DNA of 38,108 nucleotides from a virus. The stretch spans positions 1 to 38,108 of IMG/VR virus record IMGVR_UViG_3300045836_000130; one strand, given 5' to 3'. The notes below the pieces were generated by a model that worked only from the letters and a program-made list of their open reading frames with translations, was not told where the DNA came from and ran no database searches. Below, piece after piece: positions 8,217 through 16,873 of this stretch (positions are counted from its first letter, which is position 1; each line of letters starts with the position of its first letter). The translations under genes were made by a program, and so were the position numbers.

Positions 8217-8792
8217 GTGACCTTCTGGCTGGTCGGTCCCGACCATCTGGATACCGGTCATCGGTACGCCGACGCCGATCAGGCGAAGGAAACCGGTGGA
8301 ATGGTGGCCTTATACCCCCGGGCCGACGATGCCGACAAGCTCGCCGTGCCCGGGGGAGAGCCCCCCGAGGATCTGCACGTCACCCTGGTCTATCTCGGTG
8401 AGGACGTGTCCGATCTGGACCCCACCGACCTCTACCATGCGCTGGATCGAGCTTTAGACACCACGACCGTGATCACCGCCCGTATCCTGGGTCATGCGCT
8501 GTTCAACCCCGATGGGGGTGTGGACGGGGAGCAGGAGCCGTGCGCGGTCTATCTGATCTCGGATGCCGAGCAGCTCGATGAGCTGCACACCGCCGTGCTG
8601 GCGGCGGCCCAGGACACCGTGCCCCAGCTGCATGCGCAACATAAACCCTGGATTCCCCACATTACCGCCGGGTATGATCTTTCTCCCGGCACACTCAGCT
8701 ATACCGGTCCTATCCTGTTCGACCGGGTGGGTCTGGATTTTGCCGGGCAGACTCATTTCTTCCCGCTCATGGGTGCCACCAACACCTACTGA
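8217..8792 (+). CDS. 2H phosphoesterase (2'-5' RNA ligase-like), 191 aa
   Basis: The two H-x-T signatures of the 2H superfamily are visible: HVT at residues 54-56 (DLHVTLVYLG) and HIT at 148-150 (PHITAGYD). Family members cleave 2',3'-cyclic phosphodiesters or 2'-5' bonds; some viral members destroy 2'-5' oligoadenylate or other cyclic nucleotide signals. GTG 8217 lies two bases after the previous stop with AAGGAC upstream; the longer frame start at 8124 is rejected. It sits among structural genes rather than with nucleotide metabolism. A role in RNA repair, or in degrading a host cyclic-nucleotide alarm signal, is inference. Fold assignment is confident, substrate unknown. Confidence 0.82.
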   Translation: MTFWLVGPDHLDTGHRYADADQAKETGGMVALYPRADDADKLAVPGGEPPEDLHVTLVYLGEDVSDLDPTDLYHALDRALDTTTVITARILGHALFNPDGGVDGEQEPCAVYLISDAEQLDELHTAVLAAAQDTVPQLHAQHKPWIPHITAGYDLSPGTLSYTGPILFDRVGLDFAGQTHFFPLMGATNTY

Positions 8793-8825
8793 CCTGTAAC
8801 CCCCGCGCCAGCTTCCCCCAAAAGG
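8793..8825 (+). promoter_or_regulatory. Bipartite intergenic element, copy B
   Basis: CCTGTAACC at 8793-8801 and AAAAGG at 8820-8825, start-to-start 27, directly after the 2H phosphoesterase stop and 33 bases before the start of the 1102-aa gene. GGTAGGGA follows the second box. The second box differs from copies A, C and D by one base. Confidence 0.5.
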
Positions 8826-8857
8826 TAGGGACATCCCTATCGCCAGAGGAGGCTGCC

Positions 8858-11800
8858 GTGCACACAGAGGGAACTCGCGTTCACACCCCTCACGGCATCG
8901 GAACCATCACCGAGGTGGACAAGGTACGCGGGTTCACCCAGTACCGCATCGCCGGGGCGGGCTTCAACGTCTGGCTGGATGCCACCAAGGTGCACGCCGC
9001 CGGGCTGGAGACCACCGTGGACCCCGGGCGGCCCTACGAGGTCAACCGGGACAACTCCACCACGCTGCCCTACGACCCCTCGCCGCAGTACCACACCGAC
9101 CTCTTTCGCCAGGAGCAGACCATCCTGCCCGGTGACTACGAGATCGACCCCGAGGACCGGCTGCGCTCGTCGGACTCGCTGACGCTGAACAAAAAGAGCC
9201 CCAACCGCCCCTACCCCGGCCCGAACCCGGACTTGTTCGCCAAGACCTCGGCCTACCACTACAGCGAGTTTGAGGACACCGATCCCGAGCGCCCAGAATG
9301 GGGTAGCGACGAGTGGCACCGCGACCTGCCCGACGTGGAGCGCACTTTCGACGCCGCCTGCCGCCCGGCCGGGCTCTCGGATCGCTACGCGCACATCATC
9401 GAGGCCGCCGACCACTCTGAGGTCGGCCAGTTCCGTGCCGACCCGCTGGGGTATCTGCAGCGCACCGCGCACGTGCACATCGCCGGGGAAGAGGGCTATC
9501 TAGAGCAGAAGTTTGCCGACTACACTCACTTGCTCGACGCCGATCCGGCGATGCGCACCGCCGCCTGGAAGGACGTGGCGGCCAAGGCCAAGGCTCTGCG
9601 CGCCGAGGGCCGGGTGCACCCCGAGGACATCGGCCCCAACCGGATCATGGCCAAGGTCGAGGGCGACAACGGCACTTATCAGACGCTGGTGCTGCGTGGT
9701 CCCGGTTATGCCGGGATTGGCAAGGGGGCTAACTCGGCCACCTTCTCCTGCACCTGCCAGTGGGGCAAATGGGCGTTCAAGCGCCAGTTCACCTTCGTCG
9801 GGCGGATGTGCAGCCACGCCCTGGCCACGCTTTGGGAGCTGCAGAGCCACTCTGCCAAGGGCAACTCCGGAACCTTCAAGGCTGCCGGGGTGGTGGAGGA
9901 CTTTAAGAAGTGGGCCGAGGAGAACAATGACGGCCACTTGGACGACACTTCGATTGAAGACTTCATCAATACCTCCGAGGACGACGTGTCGCGCGAGGAT
10001 GCGGCCAAGCTCTACGAGTACCTCGATGAGCACCTGCAGGAGGCTCCTGAGCGCGACTACGACATCCCCTACACCCTCGATAATGACGAGGCCTACAAGA
10101 CCGCCGCCGACGCCGAGGTGGCGGTGCTGCGCACCCGCCCGGAGAGCCTGACTCCCGATCTGCGCATCGTGCCGCAGAACCGTGAACACGACTGGACCGA
10201 TGTCACCGAGGACGACCGCACGACCACCGGCCCCGGCCAGATCATGACCGGCTCGCAGGACGGGCACTTAGAGATCGACTGGGAGGGCGAGCATCACCCC
10301 GACGTGCCGCAGTGCCCGTCAGACGGTCATGAGGACGTGGGAGAGATCCTGCACTTCGCCAATTTCACGGCCCGGCTACACACCGCTGATGACGGTGGGT
10401 TTGAGCACAGCGACACCGATGTGGGCGGCAATCCCCATCTGCCGGGCTGGCTCAAGGGTATCGGCCATGGTCTCGCCGAGGCTTTCGATCCCAATCCTGC
10501 CCACAGCTATGGCACCGATCCCCGCAGTGGGCTGGAGAAGCCCTCTGCTCCCGCAGACACCTCGACCGGACTGGATCTCTCGGGCGTGGAGACACTTAGC
10601 GGTGAGCATCCGGGCACCTCGGGCGTGGATACCTCCTCGGCCAGTGGGATCGGCAAGAATACCGGTGGAGATCTGAGCATCACCGATTACCTGCACCCCC
10701 AGGGCGCTCCGGCCGCTTCTGCGGGGACTGCCGCTCCCGCTGTGCCCGCCCCGGCTGGTCAGGGAGCACCCCCGGCTCCCGGTGCTCCTCCGGCTCCTGC
10801 CACCCCGGGTTCACCGGGCGCTCCCGGGACTGCGCCTGCAGGGGGCTCCAGCGCCGGGCACTTCAACGATGCCGGGGATTATGTGGTCGGTCAGGGGGAC
10901 ACGCTCTCGGGCATCATGCAGTCCCACGGCGGGGGTGACTGGCACTCGTTGGTGAATCAGAACAAGGGGGACATCGGCACCCAGGGCACCAACATCGAGA
11001 CCAATCCCGATCTGATCCACCCCGGTGACGTGTTGCACGGGGTGCCCGGTGCGCCCAAACCACCGGCTGCTCCGGGGACCGACACCTCGGGCAATGCCGC
11101 CTCGGGAGCCGGGGACGAGACGTTGTTCGGCCAGGACAACAAGCCCGGCAATGCCGGTGCGCCCCCGGCAGCCCCCGCTGCTCCACCACTGCCCGCAGGG
11201 GTCGGATCGACCGGCGGAGGCGCTAACCCACTGGCCAACCAGGCCTTGCCCAACGACGCCAAGGCGGGGCAGTCCCCCATTGACAACACCAATCACAGTA
11301 AGTCGGGTCGTCGCCGTTACAGCGAGGACATGCGTCCCGACACCGGGGAGGCCGCCGGGAAACTTGATCAGCTCCGGGAGAAGTCGCAAGACGACTTCCA
11401 CCCTCAGCACATGGATTCCTACAATGACGAGATCCGCGACCTGGTGGATGATCTCCAAGACGCCGGGGTGGATGCCAGCCCGATTGTGGCCCGGCTGCAC
11501 CAGGCCGACAACCCCGCCGATGGCAATCCCGACTTCGCCGGGATCTCCTCGCCGGGCTGGGCCGACGAGCCGTTCTCGGGTTCGGGGCCCGATCACCGCC
11601 GCTATTTCTCGGACTCGGCATCCTATGTCGCCGACCATGAGCGTCCGCACATCGAGGACGACTGGTATGACGATGATGGCGAGGACATCGTGAAATTCAA
11701 CGACTCACGCAGCCGTCCCCAGCAGGGGCCCCGACACTCCTCGGCCACCGTTAAGCGCCACGGCGGCCCGCGTCGCTCCCCGCGCATCGATCCCGGAACA

Positions 11801-12166
11801 CGCCAGCAGCGCCAGATGCTGCGCCATGCCGAGGGCATTGCCCCCGCCGAGGAGGATGCCACCTCGCTGCCCATCCCCGATACCGCCGATCCGCTGGCCG
11901 ACTCCACCGACATCGTGGCCAATTTCCAGCGCTCTGCGGCGGCTGCCGACCTGATGAGCAATGCCCCCTCCGGGGGTGGCGGCGGTGGCCGGTTCTCCGA
12001 TGACGACATTGCCAACCATGCCCGCGAGGCGATGTTGCGCACTGCCGGGCGCAAGTTCACCCTGGCCGAGCAACGGGAGCTGGAGGAGGAAGAACACCAT
12101 CTCGGGGCCAGGAACATGCCCACCGACGCTGATCTGGCCGGGACGCACTACCTCATGGGCCGCTGA
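8858..12166 (+). CDS. LysM- and SWIM-domain head/virion protein, 1102 aa
   Basis: GTG start with AGAGGAGG upstream. Domains seen: an N-terminal segment (HTPHGIGTITEVDK) resembling small beta barrels; a SWIM-type zinc motif CxC-x17-CxH (Cys298, Cys300, Cys318, His320), a fold usually binding nucleic acid or protein; an acidic helical stretch; a Pro/Ala/Gly-rich linker (~625-670); a LysM domain (~674-730, DYVVGQGDTLSGIM ending HPGDVLHGVP), which binds peptidoglycan-type glycans; a second low-complexity linker; and a charged C-terminus with GRRRYSED and HRRYFSD motifs. LysM in a phage protein of this region suggests a virion component that touches the cell wall. SWIM plus LysM in one chain is unusual. 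The TGA overlaps the protease ATG by one base. Function is inferred from domains and position. Confidence 0.8.
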   Translation: MHTEGTRVHTPHGIGTITEVDKVRGFTQYRIAGAGFNVWLDATKVHAAGLETTVDPGRPYEVNRDNSTTLPYDPSPQYHTDLFRQEQTILPGDYEIDPEDRLRSSDSLTLNKKSPNRPYPGPNPDLFAKTSAYHYSEFEDTDPERPEWGSDEWHRDLPDVERTFDAACRPAGLSDRYAHIIEAADHSEVGQFRADPLGYLQRTAHVHIAGEEGYLEQKFADYTHLLDADPAMRTAAWKDVAAKAKALRAEGRVHPEDIGPNRIMAKVEGDNGTYQTLVLRGPGYAGIGKGANSATFSCTCQWGKWAFKRQFTFVGRMCSHALATLWELQSHSAKGNSGTFKAAGVVEDFKKWAEENNDGHLDDTSIEDFINTSEDDVSREDAAKLYEYLDEHLQEAPERDYDIPYTLDNDEAYKTAADAEVAVLRTRPESLTPDLRIVPQNREHDWTDVTEDDRTTTGPGQIMTGSQDGHLEIDWEGEHHPDVPQCPSDGHEDVGEILHFANFTARLHTADDGGFEHSDTDVGGNPHLPGWLKGIGHGLAEAFDPNPAHSYGTDPRSGLEKPSAPADTSTGLDLSGVETLSGEHPGTSGVDTSSASGIGKNTGGDLSITDYLHPQGAPAASAGTAAPAVPAPAGQGAPPAPGAPPAPATPGSPGAPGTAPAGGSSAGHFNDAGDYVVGQGDTLSGIMQSHGGGDWHSLVNQNKGDIGTQGTNIETNPDLIHPGDVLHGVPGAPKPPAAPGTDTSGNAASGAGDETLFGQDNKPGNAGAPPAAPAAPPLPAGVGSTGGGANPLANQALPNDAKAGQSPIDNTNHSKSGRRRYSEDMRPDTGEAAGKLDQLREKSQDDFHPQHMDSYNDEIRDLVDDLQDAGVDASPIVARLHQADNPADGNPDFAGISSPGWADEPFSGSGPDHRRYFSDSASYVADHERPHIEDDWYDDDGEDIVKFNDSRSRPQQGPRHSSATVKRHGGPRRSPRIDPGTRQQRQMLRHAEGIAPAEEDATSLPIPDTADPLADSTDIVANFQRSAAAADLMSNAPSGGGGGGRFSDDDIANHAREAMLRTAGRKFTLAEQRELEEEEHHLGARNMPTDADLAGTHYLMGR

Positions 12167-15117
12167 TGGATGTCGAAGATCTGGCCCTGAATCCGGCGGA
12201 GTTGGTCCAGGAGCGCGAGCGCCGTGAGATCCATGCCGCACATGCCCGATGGGCCGAGTCCGATCAGGCCAAACAGCTGCTCATGCCGTATCGGCATGGT
12301 AGGTATGCGGCTATTGAGCCGGGCTTTGAATTCAAGCCAGGTTTTATTTACACCCAGGTTCGGGCCATCTCGGCCCGCATCAACCAGAATTACGATGCGT
12401 GGCCCAGTGAGGAACTCAAGAAGTCTTTTCGGACTTTTATCGGCAAGCCTATTTTTGTCAATCATCAGAATTTCGATCATCGCAAGGCTCGCGGCAAAGT
12501 GGTGGCTGCGCGCTATGTGGATGCTGGTGATGACCGCTATGTCGATACCGTCATGGAAGTGGACGCCCAGCGCTTCCCCAAGCTGGCTCACGAGTTAAAG
12601 ACCGGGGGCCTGGACTCGGTGTCCATGGGTGTGGAGGCCGGGTTCACCAAGTGCTCGATCTGTGACAACAAGGCCGTCGATGTCCCGGACTTCTGTGCGC
12701 ACGTCAAGTACCACAAAGGCTCCACGCTGCCGCACGCCAAGACCGGCAAGCCCACCCTGGTCTATGAGAACTGCTACAAGCTCGCGTTCTTTGAGCTGAG
12801 CTATGTCTTCGACCCGGCCGATGAGACAGCGGTGGTGTCGCGGGTGATCGCGGCCAGTAACAAGAAAGCTCAGGCCGAGGAGGAGCCCATGCCCGACGAG
12901 ATCGTGGAAGGTCAGATGCCAACCGGACAGATGCCCACCGCGCGCCGTCGCCGCGCCGAGACCTATCACGGCGAGGGCGACGTGGAGAAGAAGTCGGGAC
13001 CGTTCCTCGGTGAAGATGGGTCTTTCCCGGTCGGTACCCAGAAGGACAAGAACGACGCCAAGGACGTATGCAACTTCCCCTCGGTGCGCTCCAAGAACCC
13101 CGAGGAGTGTGCCAAGGCCGACAAGCTCTCTCGGGTGGAGGCGCGGATCAACCGACTGGCTTACGGCGAAGTGGAAGCGCCGGAGGACGTAGACACTCTC
13201 AGAGATGAGTCTGAGGATGACAATGATGATTTCAAGCATTATGTGGAGTCTCCCAAGGAACTCCAGCAACCCAACTTAGACCGCACCCAGCAATTGGACC
13301 GCACTCAGGAGTCCGAAGGCCTTGATACCCCTCGGCGGGTGGAGCAGGTCGAGGACGTGGGTGGTCATTTGATGGGCCAAGAACCAAGAAATAGTGACCG
13401 CCGCGATATTGAGGAGATCAAACTCATGGCTCATACACTGGTCGATCCCCGCACCGGGAAGCGCTATGTCGCGGCCGACGAGGACGAGCAAGGCCCCCCG
13501 CCCGACTTCGGTGGCGAGGACGAGGCTGGTGACGACGACGACTCCTACATGGAAGGCGACGACAGCAGCGACGACGACAGTGGCGGTGATGACCTGTCGG
13601 GCAAGTCGGATGCCGAGCTGCTGGCCGAGGCCGAGGAGGACCTGGGTCGTGCCGAGGCCGAGATGGGCTCCGAGGACGACGGTGGCGACGAGGGCGACTG
13701 GGGCAGTGATGACTCCGGTGATGACGCCGCTGACGACTTCTCCGGTGACGACGACCTCGATGACGCCGGGGGCACCCCCGATGAAGACGTGCCGCCGTTC
13801 GGCCGGGACGAGGACGAGGATTCCGGCCCCCCGCGTGAGGGCCGCCGCCGCAACCGTAAAGCCAAGAAAGGACGCCAGCCCATGGGCCTGCAAGCACGTA
13901 ACCGGGTGGCCACCGCTGGCCGCCGCCGCCACTACGCCGATGACCAGGGCTACACCGATGGCGGTCCTTATGGGGAGAACGACCAGGGCGAGCAGGAGGA
14001 CGTGTTCATCTCCCAGACGCCGGGCACCGAGCCGGTGGCCGCACCCACCCCGGGTGACGACACGATCTCCAATACCGAGAACAATCTGGTGGAAGCCCGG
14101 TTGCGTCGCCGCATCCAACAGCGCAATGCCGAGTTGAAGCGCGACATCATCGCCTATGAGCAGATCACCGGCCGCCGGGTGGCCAACCGCCGCTACGCCG
14201 AGGATGACAACCTGCCTAACCTGCCCGATCAGTCCACTGGTGGCACTGAGACCCCCGACCAGGTGGACCCTACCGTGGATGACCCGGCCGGAGAGGACCT
14301 CACCGGTGACAACTTCACCTCGGTGGCTCTCGATGGTGGCTCGGGTGCCGAGACCCAGCCCAAGGACGCCAGCGTGCGTGCCTTCAAAGCCTTCGACAAC
14401 TGGCTGGCCCGCACCACCGGGCGCACTGCTGCCCAGCATGGCAACCCCAACTTCATTCGGCGCAGTGCCGCGCACTACTGCCAGGCCGCCGGGGTCCCGG
14501 TGGAGTCGCTGTTCCCCAAGCTGGGATCTGTGTTGCGGCAAGCCAGAAAGAATGAGAGGAGTGGCTCCATGAGACGACGTGCGGATGAGAAGCTGGATGT
14601 TGCGGCTCCGCAGGATCGTATTGATGTGGAGGCTCCGGTCAGTGATGTCACTGATCAAGAGGCACAGGCCAGTCAGTACAGCCTCAGTGACTTTGGCGAT
14701 AACGCCGGAGACAATGTGGCTGATCCTGAGCTGAGCCCGGACTCGCAGATCTGGGCACCGGGGGAAGGTGACTCGGCAGCCGGATCGAACCGGGAGTCCA
14801 ACCGCAAGGCCAGCGGCATTGCTGCGGTGCGTTACGCAGAAGCCTTCATCAAGGCCGGTCTTGCGCCTGACACCCCCGAGGAAAAGTGGAAGATCGCCGG
14901 GCTCGCGCAGAACATGCGTCACGCCCAGATCGTGGACCGGACGAACCTGCTGGATGCTGTCAATCAGGTCAACCGCGCTCGCACCGCTCGCCGCACCGCC
15001 GCCACCAACGGCTCGCGTATCCCGCAAGGGCTGACGCAACGTCAGCTGACGGCCGGTAGCCGCAGCGCTGCCGCCAACGACCCGTCTAGTGACTTCGCCC
15101 TCTTCATGAAGGGCTAA
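12166..15117 (+). CDS. Prohead maturation protease fused to acidic scaffold-like region, 983 aa
   Basis: The first ~215 residues look like a phage prohead protease: FIGKPIFVNHQNFDHRKARG (His100, His105) and, about 50 residues on, GLDSVSMG (Ser151/Ser153), matching the His/Ser spacing of T4 gp21-type serine proteases. A zinc-like Cys163/166/177-His179 cluster follows. A small Cys-containing segment (GPFLGEDGSFPVGTQKDKND) is at ~280-300. Residues ~430-560 are extremely rich in Asp, Glu, Gly and Ser, as in scaffold proteins. The remainder is helical with RRRHYADD, RRYAEDD and RRRADE motifs. Good internal SD/ATG pairs occur at 13426, 13882 and 14569, so shorter in-frame products are likely. The protease would cleave scaffold and capsid proteins during head maturation. 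It lies immediately upstream of the capsid genes. Confidence 0.8.
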   Translation: MDVEDLALNPAELVQERERREIHAAHARWAESDQAKQLLMPYRHGRYAAIEPGFEFKPGFIYTQVRAISARINQNYDAWPSEELKKSFRTFIGKPIFVNHQNFDHRKARGKVVAARYVDAGDDRYVDTVMEVDAQRFPKLAHELKTGGLDSVSMGVEAGFTKCSICDNKAVDVPDFCAHVKYHKGSTLPHAKTGKPTLVYENCYKLAFFELSYVFDPADETAVVSRVIAASNKKAQAEEEPMPDEIVEGQMPTGQMPTARRRRAETYHGEGDVEKKSGPFLGEDGSFPVGTQKDKNDAKDVCNFPSVRSKNPEECAKADKLSRVEARINRLAYGEVEAPEDVDTLRDESEDDNDDFKHYVESPKELQQPNLDRTQQLDRTQESEGLDTPRRVEQVEDVGGHLMGQEPRNSDRRDIEEIKLMAHTLVDPRTGKRYVAADEDEQGPPPDFGGEDEAGDDDDSYMEGDDSSDDDSGGDDLSGKSDAELLAEAEEDLGRAEAEMGSEDDGGDEGDWGSDDSGDDAADDFSGDDDLDDAGGTPDEDVPPFGRDEDEDSGPPREGRRRNRKAKKGRQPMGLQARNRVATAGRRRHYADDQGYTDGGPYGENDQGEQEDVFISQTPGTEPVAAPTPGDDTISNTENNLVEARLRRRIQQRNAELKRDIIAYEQITGRRVANRRYAEDDNLPNLPDQSTGGTETPDQVDPTVDDPAGEDLTGDNFTSVALDGGSGAETQPKDASVRAFKAFDNWLARTTGRTAAQHGNPNFIRRSAAHYCQAAGVPVESLFPKLGSVLRQARKNERSGSMRRRADEKLDVAAPQDRIDVEAPVSDVTDQEAQASQYSLSDFGDNAGDNVADPELSPDSQIWAPGEGDSAAGSNRESNRKASGIAAVRYAEAFIKAGLAPDTPEEKWKIAGLAQNMRHAQIVDRTNLLDAVNQVNRARTARRTAATNGSRIPQGLTQRQLTAGSRSAAANDPSSDFALFMKG
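13411..13428 (+). promoter_or_regulatory. Internal ribosome binding site and ATG in the protease/scaffold gene (codon 421)
   Basis: GAGGAG at 13411-13416 followed after nine bases by an in-frame ATG (13426). A product starting here (MAHTLVDPRTGKRYVA) would begin just before the acidic scaffold-like region and lack the protease domain, analogous to Nu3 nested in gene C of lambda. Confidence 0.5.
13867..13884 (+). promoter_or_regulatory. Internal ribosome binding site and ATG in the protease/scaffold gene (codon 573)
   Basis: AAAGGA at 13867-13872, nine bases, then an in-frame ATG (13882) beginning MGLQARNRVATAGRRR. It falls at the junction between the acidic region and the helical C-terminal part. 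Confidence 0.4.
14554..14571 (+). promoter_or_regulatory. Internal ribosome binding site and ATG in the protease/scaffold gene (codon 802)
   Basis: GAGAGGAG at 14554-14561, seven bases, then an in-frame ATG (14569) beginning MRRRADEKLDVAAP. This is as good a Shine-Dalgarno site as any at a gene start in the window, in the middle of an open frame. The codons around it (aagaatgagaggagt) are not those preferred in the flanking sequence. Confidence 0.55.
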
Positions 15118-15152
15118 TCGGTCTATTTCTTAATTGAAAGGCTAAGGAGACC

Positions 15153-15692
15153 ATGTTCTACGCACCGATTTCCAACCCTGCGCTGAAGAGAAGCATTCGG
15201 CCGATTTTCGCGCAGCACCAAGCGACCACCTGGCCGGGCTTTTTGGACCCGAACTGGAATCGCAGTTTCGACATCTATCCGGGCACCGTGATGTGCCGCC
15301 TGGAAAAGGAGATCTACACTCCTTACACCGGGGCGGGCAATCAGCGTCCGTTTGGCCTCTCGGCCTTCTTCGTCTCCCCGCAACTGGGGGTGGACGAGGT
15401 GACGGCCACCGGCACCAACCTGTTCACGGTATGGGTCGGCGGCGAGCAAGCGGTCTTTGAGATCCTGGCTCCCGGTTTCGACCAGACCGCGAACTGGACG
15501 GCGGCCAATGTCACCGATGGTGGCTACCAGCTGCTGACCGCCACCAACCAGGGTCTGCTGACTCCCACGGGTGTCACCGAGGCCAATGCCATCGCCGAGC
15601 TGATCGACGTGGAGTCCACCGACAAGATCCTGATCCGGATGAACCGCTTCGCCTTCGGCGGTGCGACGACTCCGACCCTGCCCACCCCGTAA
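15153..15692 (+). CDS. Capsid-associated (possibly decoration) protein, 179 aa
   Basis: ATG preceded by AAGGAGA. The product is beta-rich (TVMCRLEKEIYTPYTG, NLFTVWVGGEQAVFEIL) with a Pro/Thr end. It lies between the protease/scaffold gene and the major capsid gene, a common place for head decoration or stabilising proteins, and is separated from both by short leaders with strong SD sites, as expected for abundant products. No sequence family recognised, so the decoration role is positional inference. Confidence 0.7.
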   Translation: MFYAPISNPALKRSIRPIFAQHQATTWPGFLDPNWNRSFDIYPGTVMCRLEKEIYTPYTGAGNQRPFGLSAFFVSPQLGVDEVTATGTNLFTVWVGGEQAVFEILAPGFDQTANWTAANVTDGGYQLLTATNQGLLTPTGVTEANAIAELIDVESTDKILIRMNRFAFGGATTPTLPTP

Positions 15693-15714
15693 GAAAGCTA
15701 AGGAGACAACCACC

Positions 15715-16722
15715 ATGACTGCCGCTATTCCGCAGGCTCTCGGTTCGGGGTTGCAGCGCACTGCACGCCATTCCGAGGACTACGTGGCCGATATCCAGTC
15801 CATGATGGACAAGATGGGCGGCCGCAAGCTCTCACACCGCCAAAAGCAGGCCAAACTGCAGCACATCCTCGCCGACCGTCAGCATGGCATCATGCGCCTC
15901 GGTCAGTCGATGATCGGCCCGATCCAGCTGCAGCTCCGCTACCAAGGCATCCTGCGCAATGTTTTGCTGGAAGACACCCTGACTCCAGGCGTGCCGATTC
16001 AGTACGACGTGCTGGACGACCTCGGTCAGGCCTACATGCTGCACGGCGATGAGGGTGAAATCAAAATCACCCCGTTTGAAGGAAAGCGCGTTGAGGTGCG
16101 TCTTTTCCGCATCGCGTCGTTCCCGAAGATCAAGAAGGAAGACCTCTACTACCTGCGGTCCAACATCGTGGAGTACACCCAGGACTACACGAAACAGGCC
16201 ATCATGCGCCAAGAGGACTCCCGCCTGATCACTTTGCTGGAGGTTGCGGCAGCAAACTACCAGCTGGTGGACACCTCGGCCGTGCCCGGCACCGGCTCGT
16301 TGCCCAACGAGATCACCATCGCCGGGTCCACGCTGATGCCGAGTGATCTCTACACCGCCGTGACCTTCACCGACCAGCGCATGCTGGATTCCTCGCGGCT
16401 GCTGTGCAATCCGCAGGAATACCGGGACTTTTACCGCTGGGACATCAACACCACCGGCTGGGCGTTCAAGGATTCGGTGGTCGCGGGCGAGAAGATTGTC
16501 CAGTTTGGTGAATTCCAGATTGGTAAGTCAATCATCATCCCGCGCGGCACGGTGTACCTCACGCCTGAGCCAGAATTCCTCGGCGTATTCCCGGTGATGT
16601 ACTCGCTGGATGTCGAGGAGAACAACCAGGTGGAACAATTCCACAAGGGATGGGTCATGGATGAGTTGGTTGGAATGGCGGTGCTTAACCCCCGCGGTAT
16701 CATAATTTTACGCAAGAGTTAA
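15715..16722 (+). CDS. Major capsid protein, 335 aa
   Basis: ATG 15715 (MTAAIPQALG) is chosen over an upstream frame extension because AAGGAGA lies just before it and the extension overlaps the previous gene. It is a soluble protein with an N-terminal helical arm (residues ~20-60, many Lys/Arg/Gln) and mixed alpha/beta body, without membrane or low-complexity parts. Position after protease/scaffold, strong SD, and an intrinsic terminator right after the gene fit the major head subunit. An HK97-type fold is expected from the family context but cannot be shown by eye. The gene uses a highly regular codon set, consistent with strong expression. Confidence 0.8.
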   Translation: MTAAIPQALGSGLQRTARHSEDYVADIQSMMDKMGGRKLSHRQKQAKLQHILADRQHGIMRLGQSMIGPIQLQLRYQGILRNVLLEDTLTPGVPIQYDVLDDLGQAYMLHGDEGEIKITPFEGKRVEVRLFRIASFPKIKKEDLYYLRSNIVEYTQDYTKQAIMRQEDSRLITLLEVAAANYQLVDTSAVPGTGSLPNEITIAGSTLMPSDLYTAVTFTDQRMLDSSRLLCNPQEYRDFYRWDINTTGWAFKDSVVAGEKIVQFGEFQIGKSIIIPRGTVYLTPEPEFLGVFPVMYSLDVEENNQVEQFHKGWVMDELVGMAVLNPRGIIILRKS

Positions 16723-16744
16723 TTTCTGACCTGCGTAAACGCTT

Positions 16745-16777
16745 AAGCCCCGTACCTCACAAGGGTGCGGGGCTTTT
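16745..16777 (+). terminator. Intrinsic terminator after the major capsid gene
   Basis: A 12-13-base stem (AAGCCCCGTACC paired with GGGTGCGGGGCTT, one G-U pair) with a six-base loop, ending in TTTT. It lies 22 bases after the capsid stop and ends the capsid transcription block before the endonuclease gene. Confidence 0.88.
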
Positions 16778-16857
16778 GCATGTCAAGATTAAGTATTGCC
16801 CGAATAACCAGTGCGTCCATAGGCCAACCCTTCCGTAATGAAAATGTTCAATCCTCG

Positions 16858-16873
16858 TGCTATACTGACCGCA
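16858..16873 (+). promoter_or_regulatory. Extended -10 promoter giving a leaderless endonuclease mRNA
   Basis: TGCTATACT (extended -10: TGn-TATACT, hexamer at 16861-16866) ends six bases before the ATG at 16873. A transcript from this -10 would start at or within a base or two of the ATG, and no Shine-Dalgarno sequence precedes the ATG. Leaderless mRNAs with this geometry are common in mycobacteria. No clear -35 is visible, as is usual for extended -10 promoters. Confidence 0.62.

Noticed and set aside
12889-12891. Fourth internal ATG after GAGGAGGAG in the protease gene
   Set aside because: Only three bases separate the purine run from ATG, and the run simply encodes Glu-Glu-Glu.
13276-15039. 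Long open frame on the - strand (587 codons) opposite the protease/scaffold gene
   Set aside because: A by-product of GC-rich codons in the + strand gene; no SD, no recognisable domain, and the + strand product has a clear protease signature.
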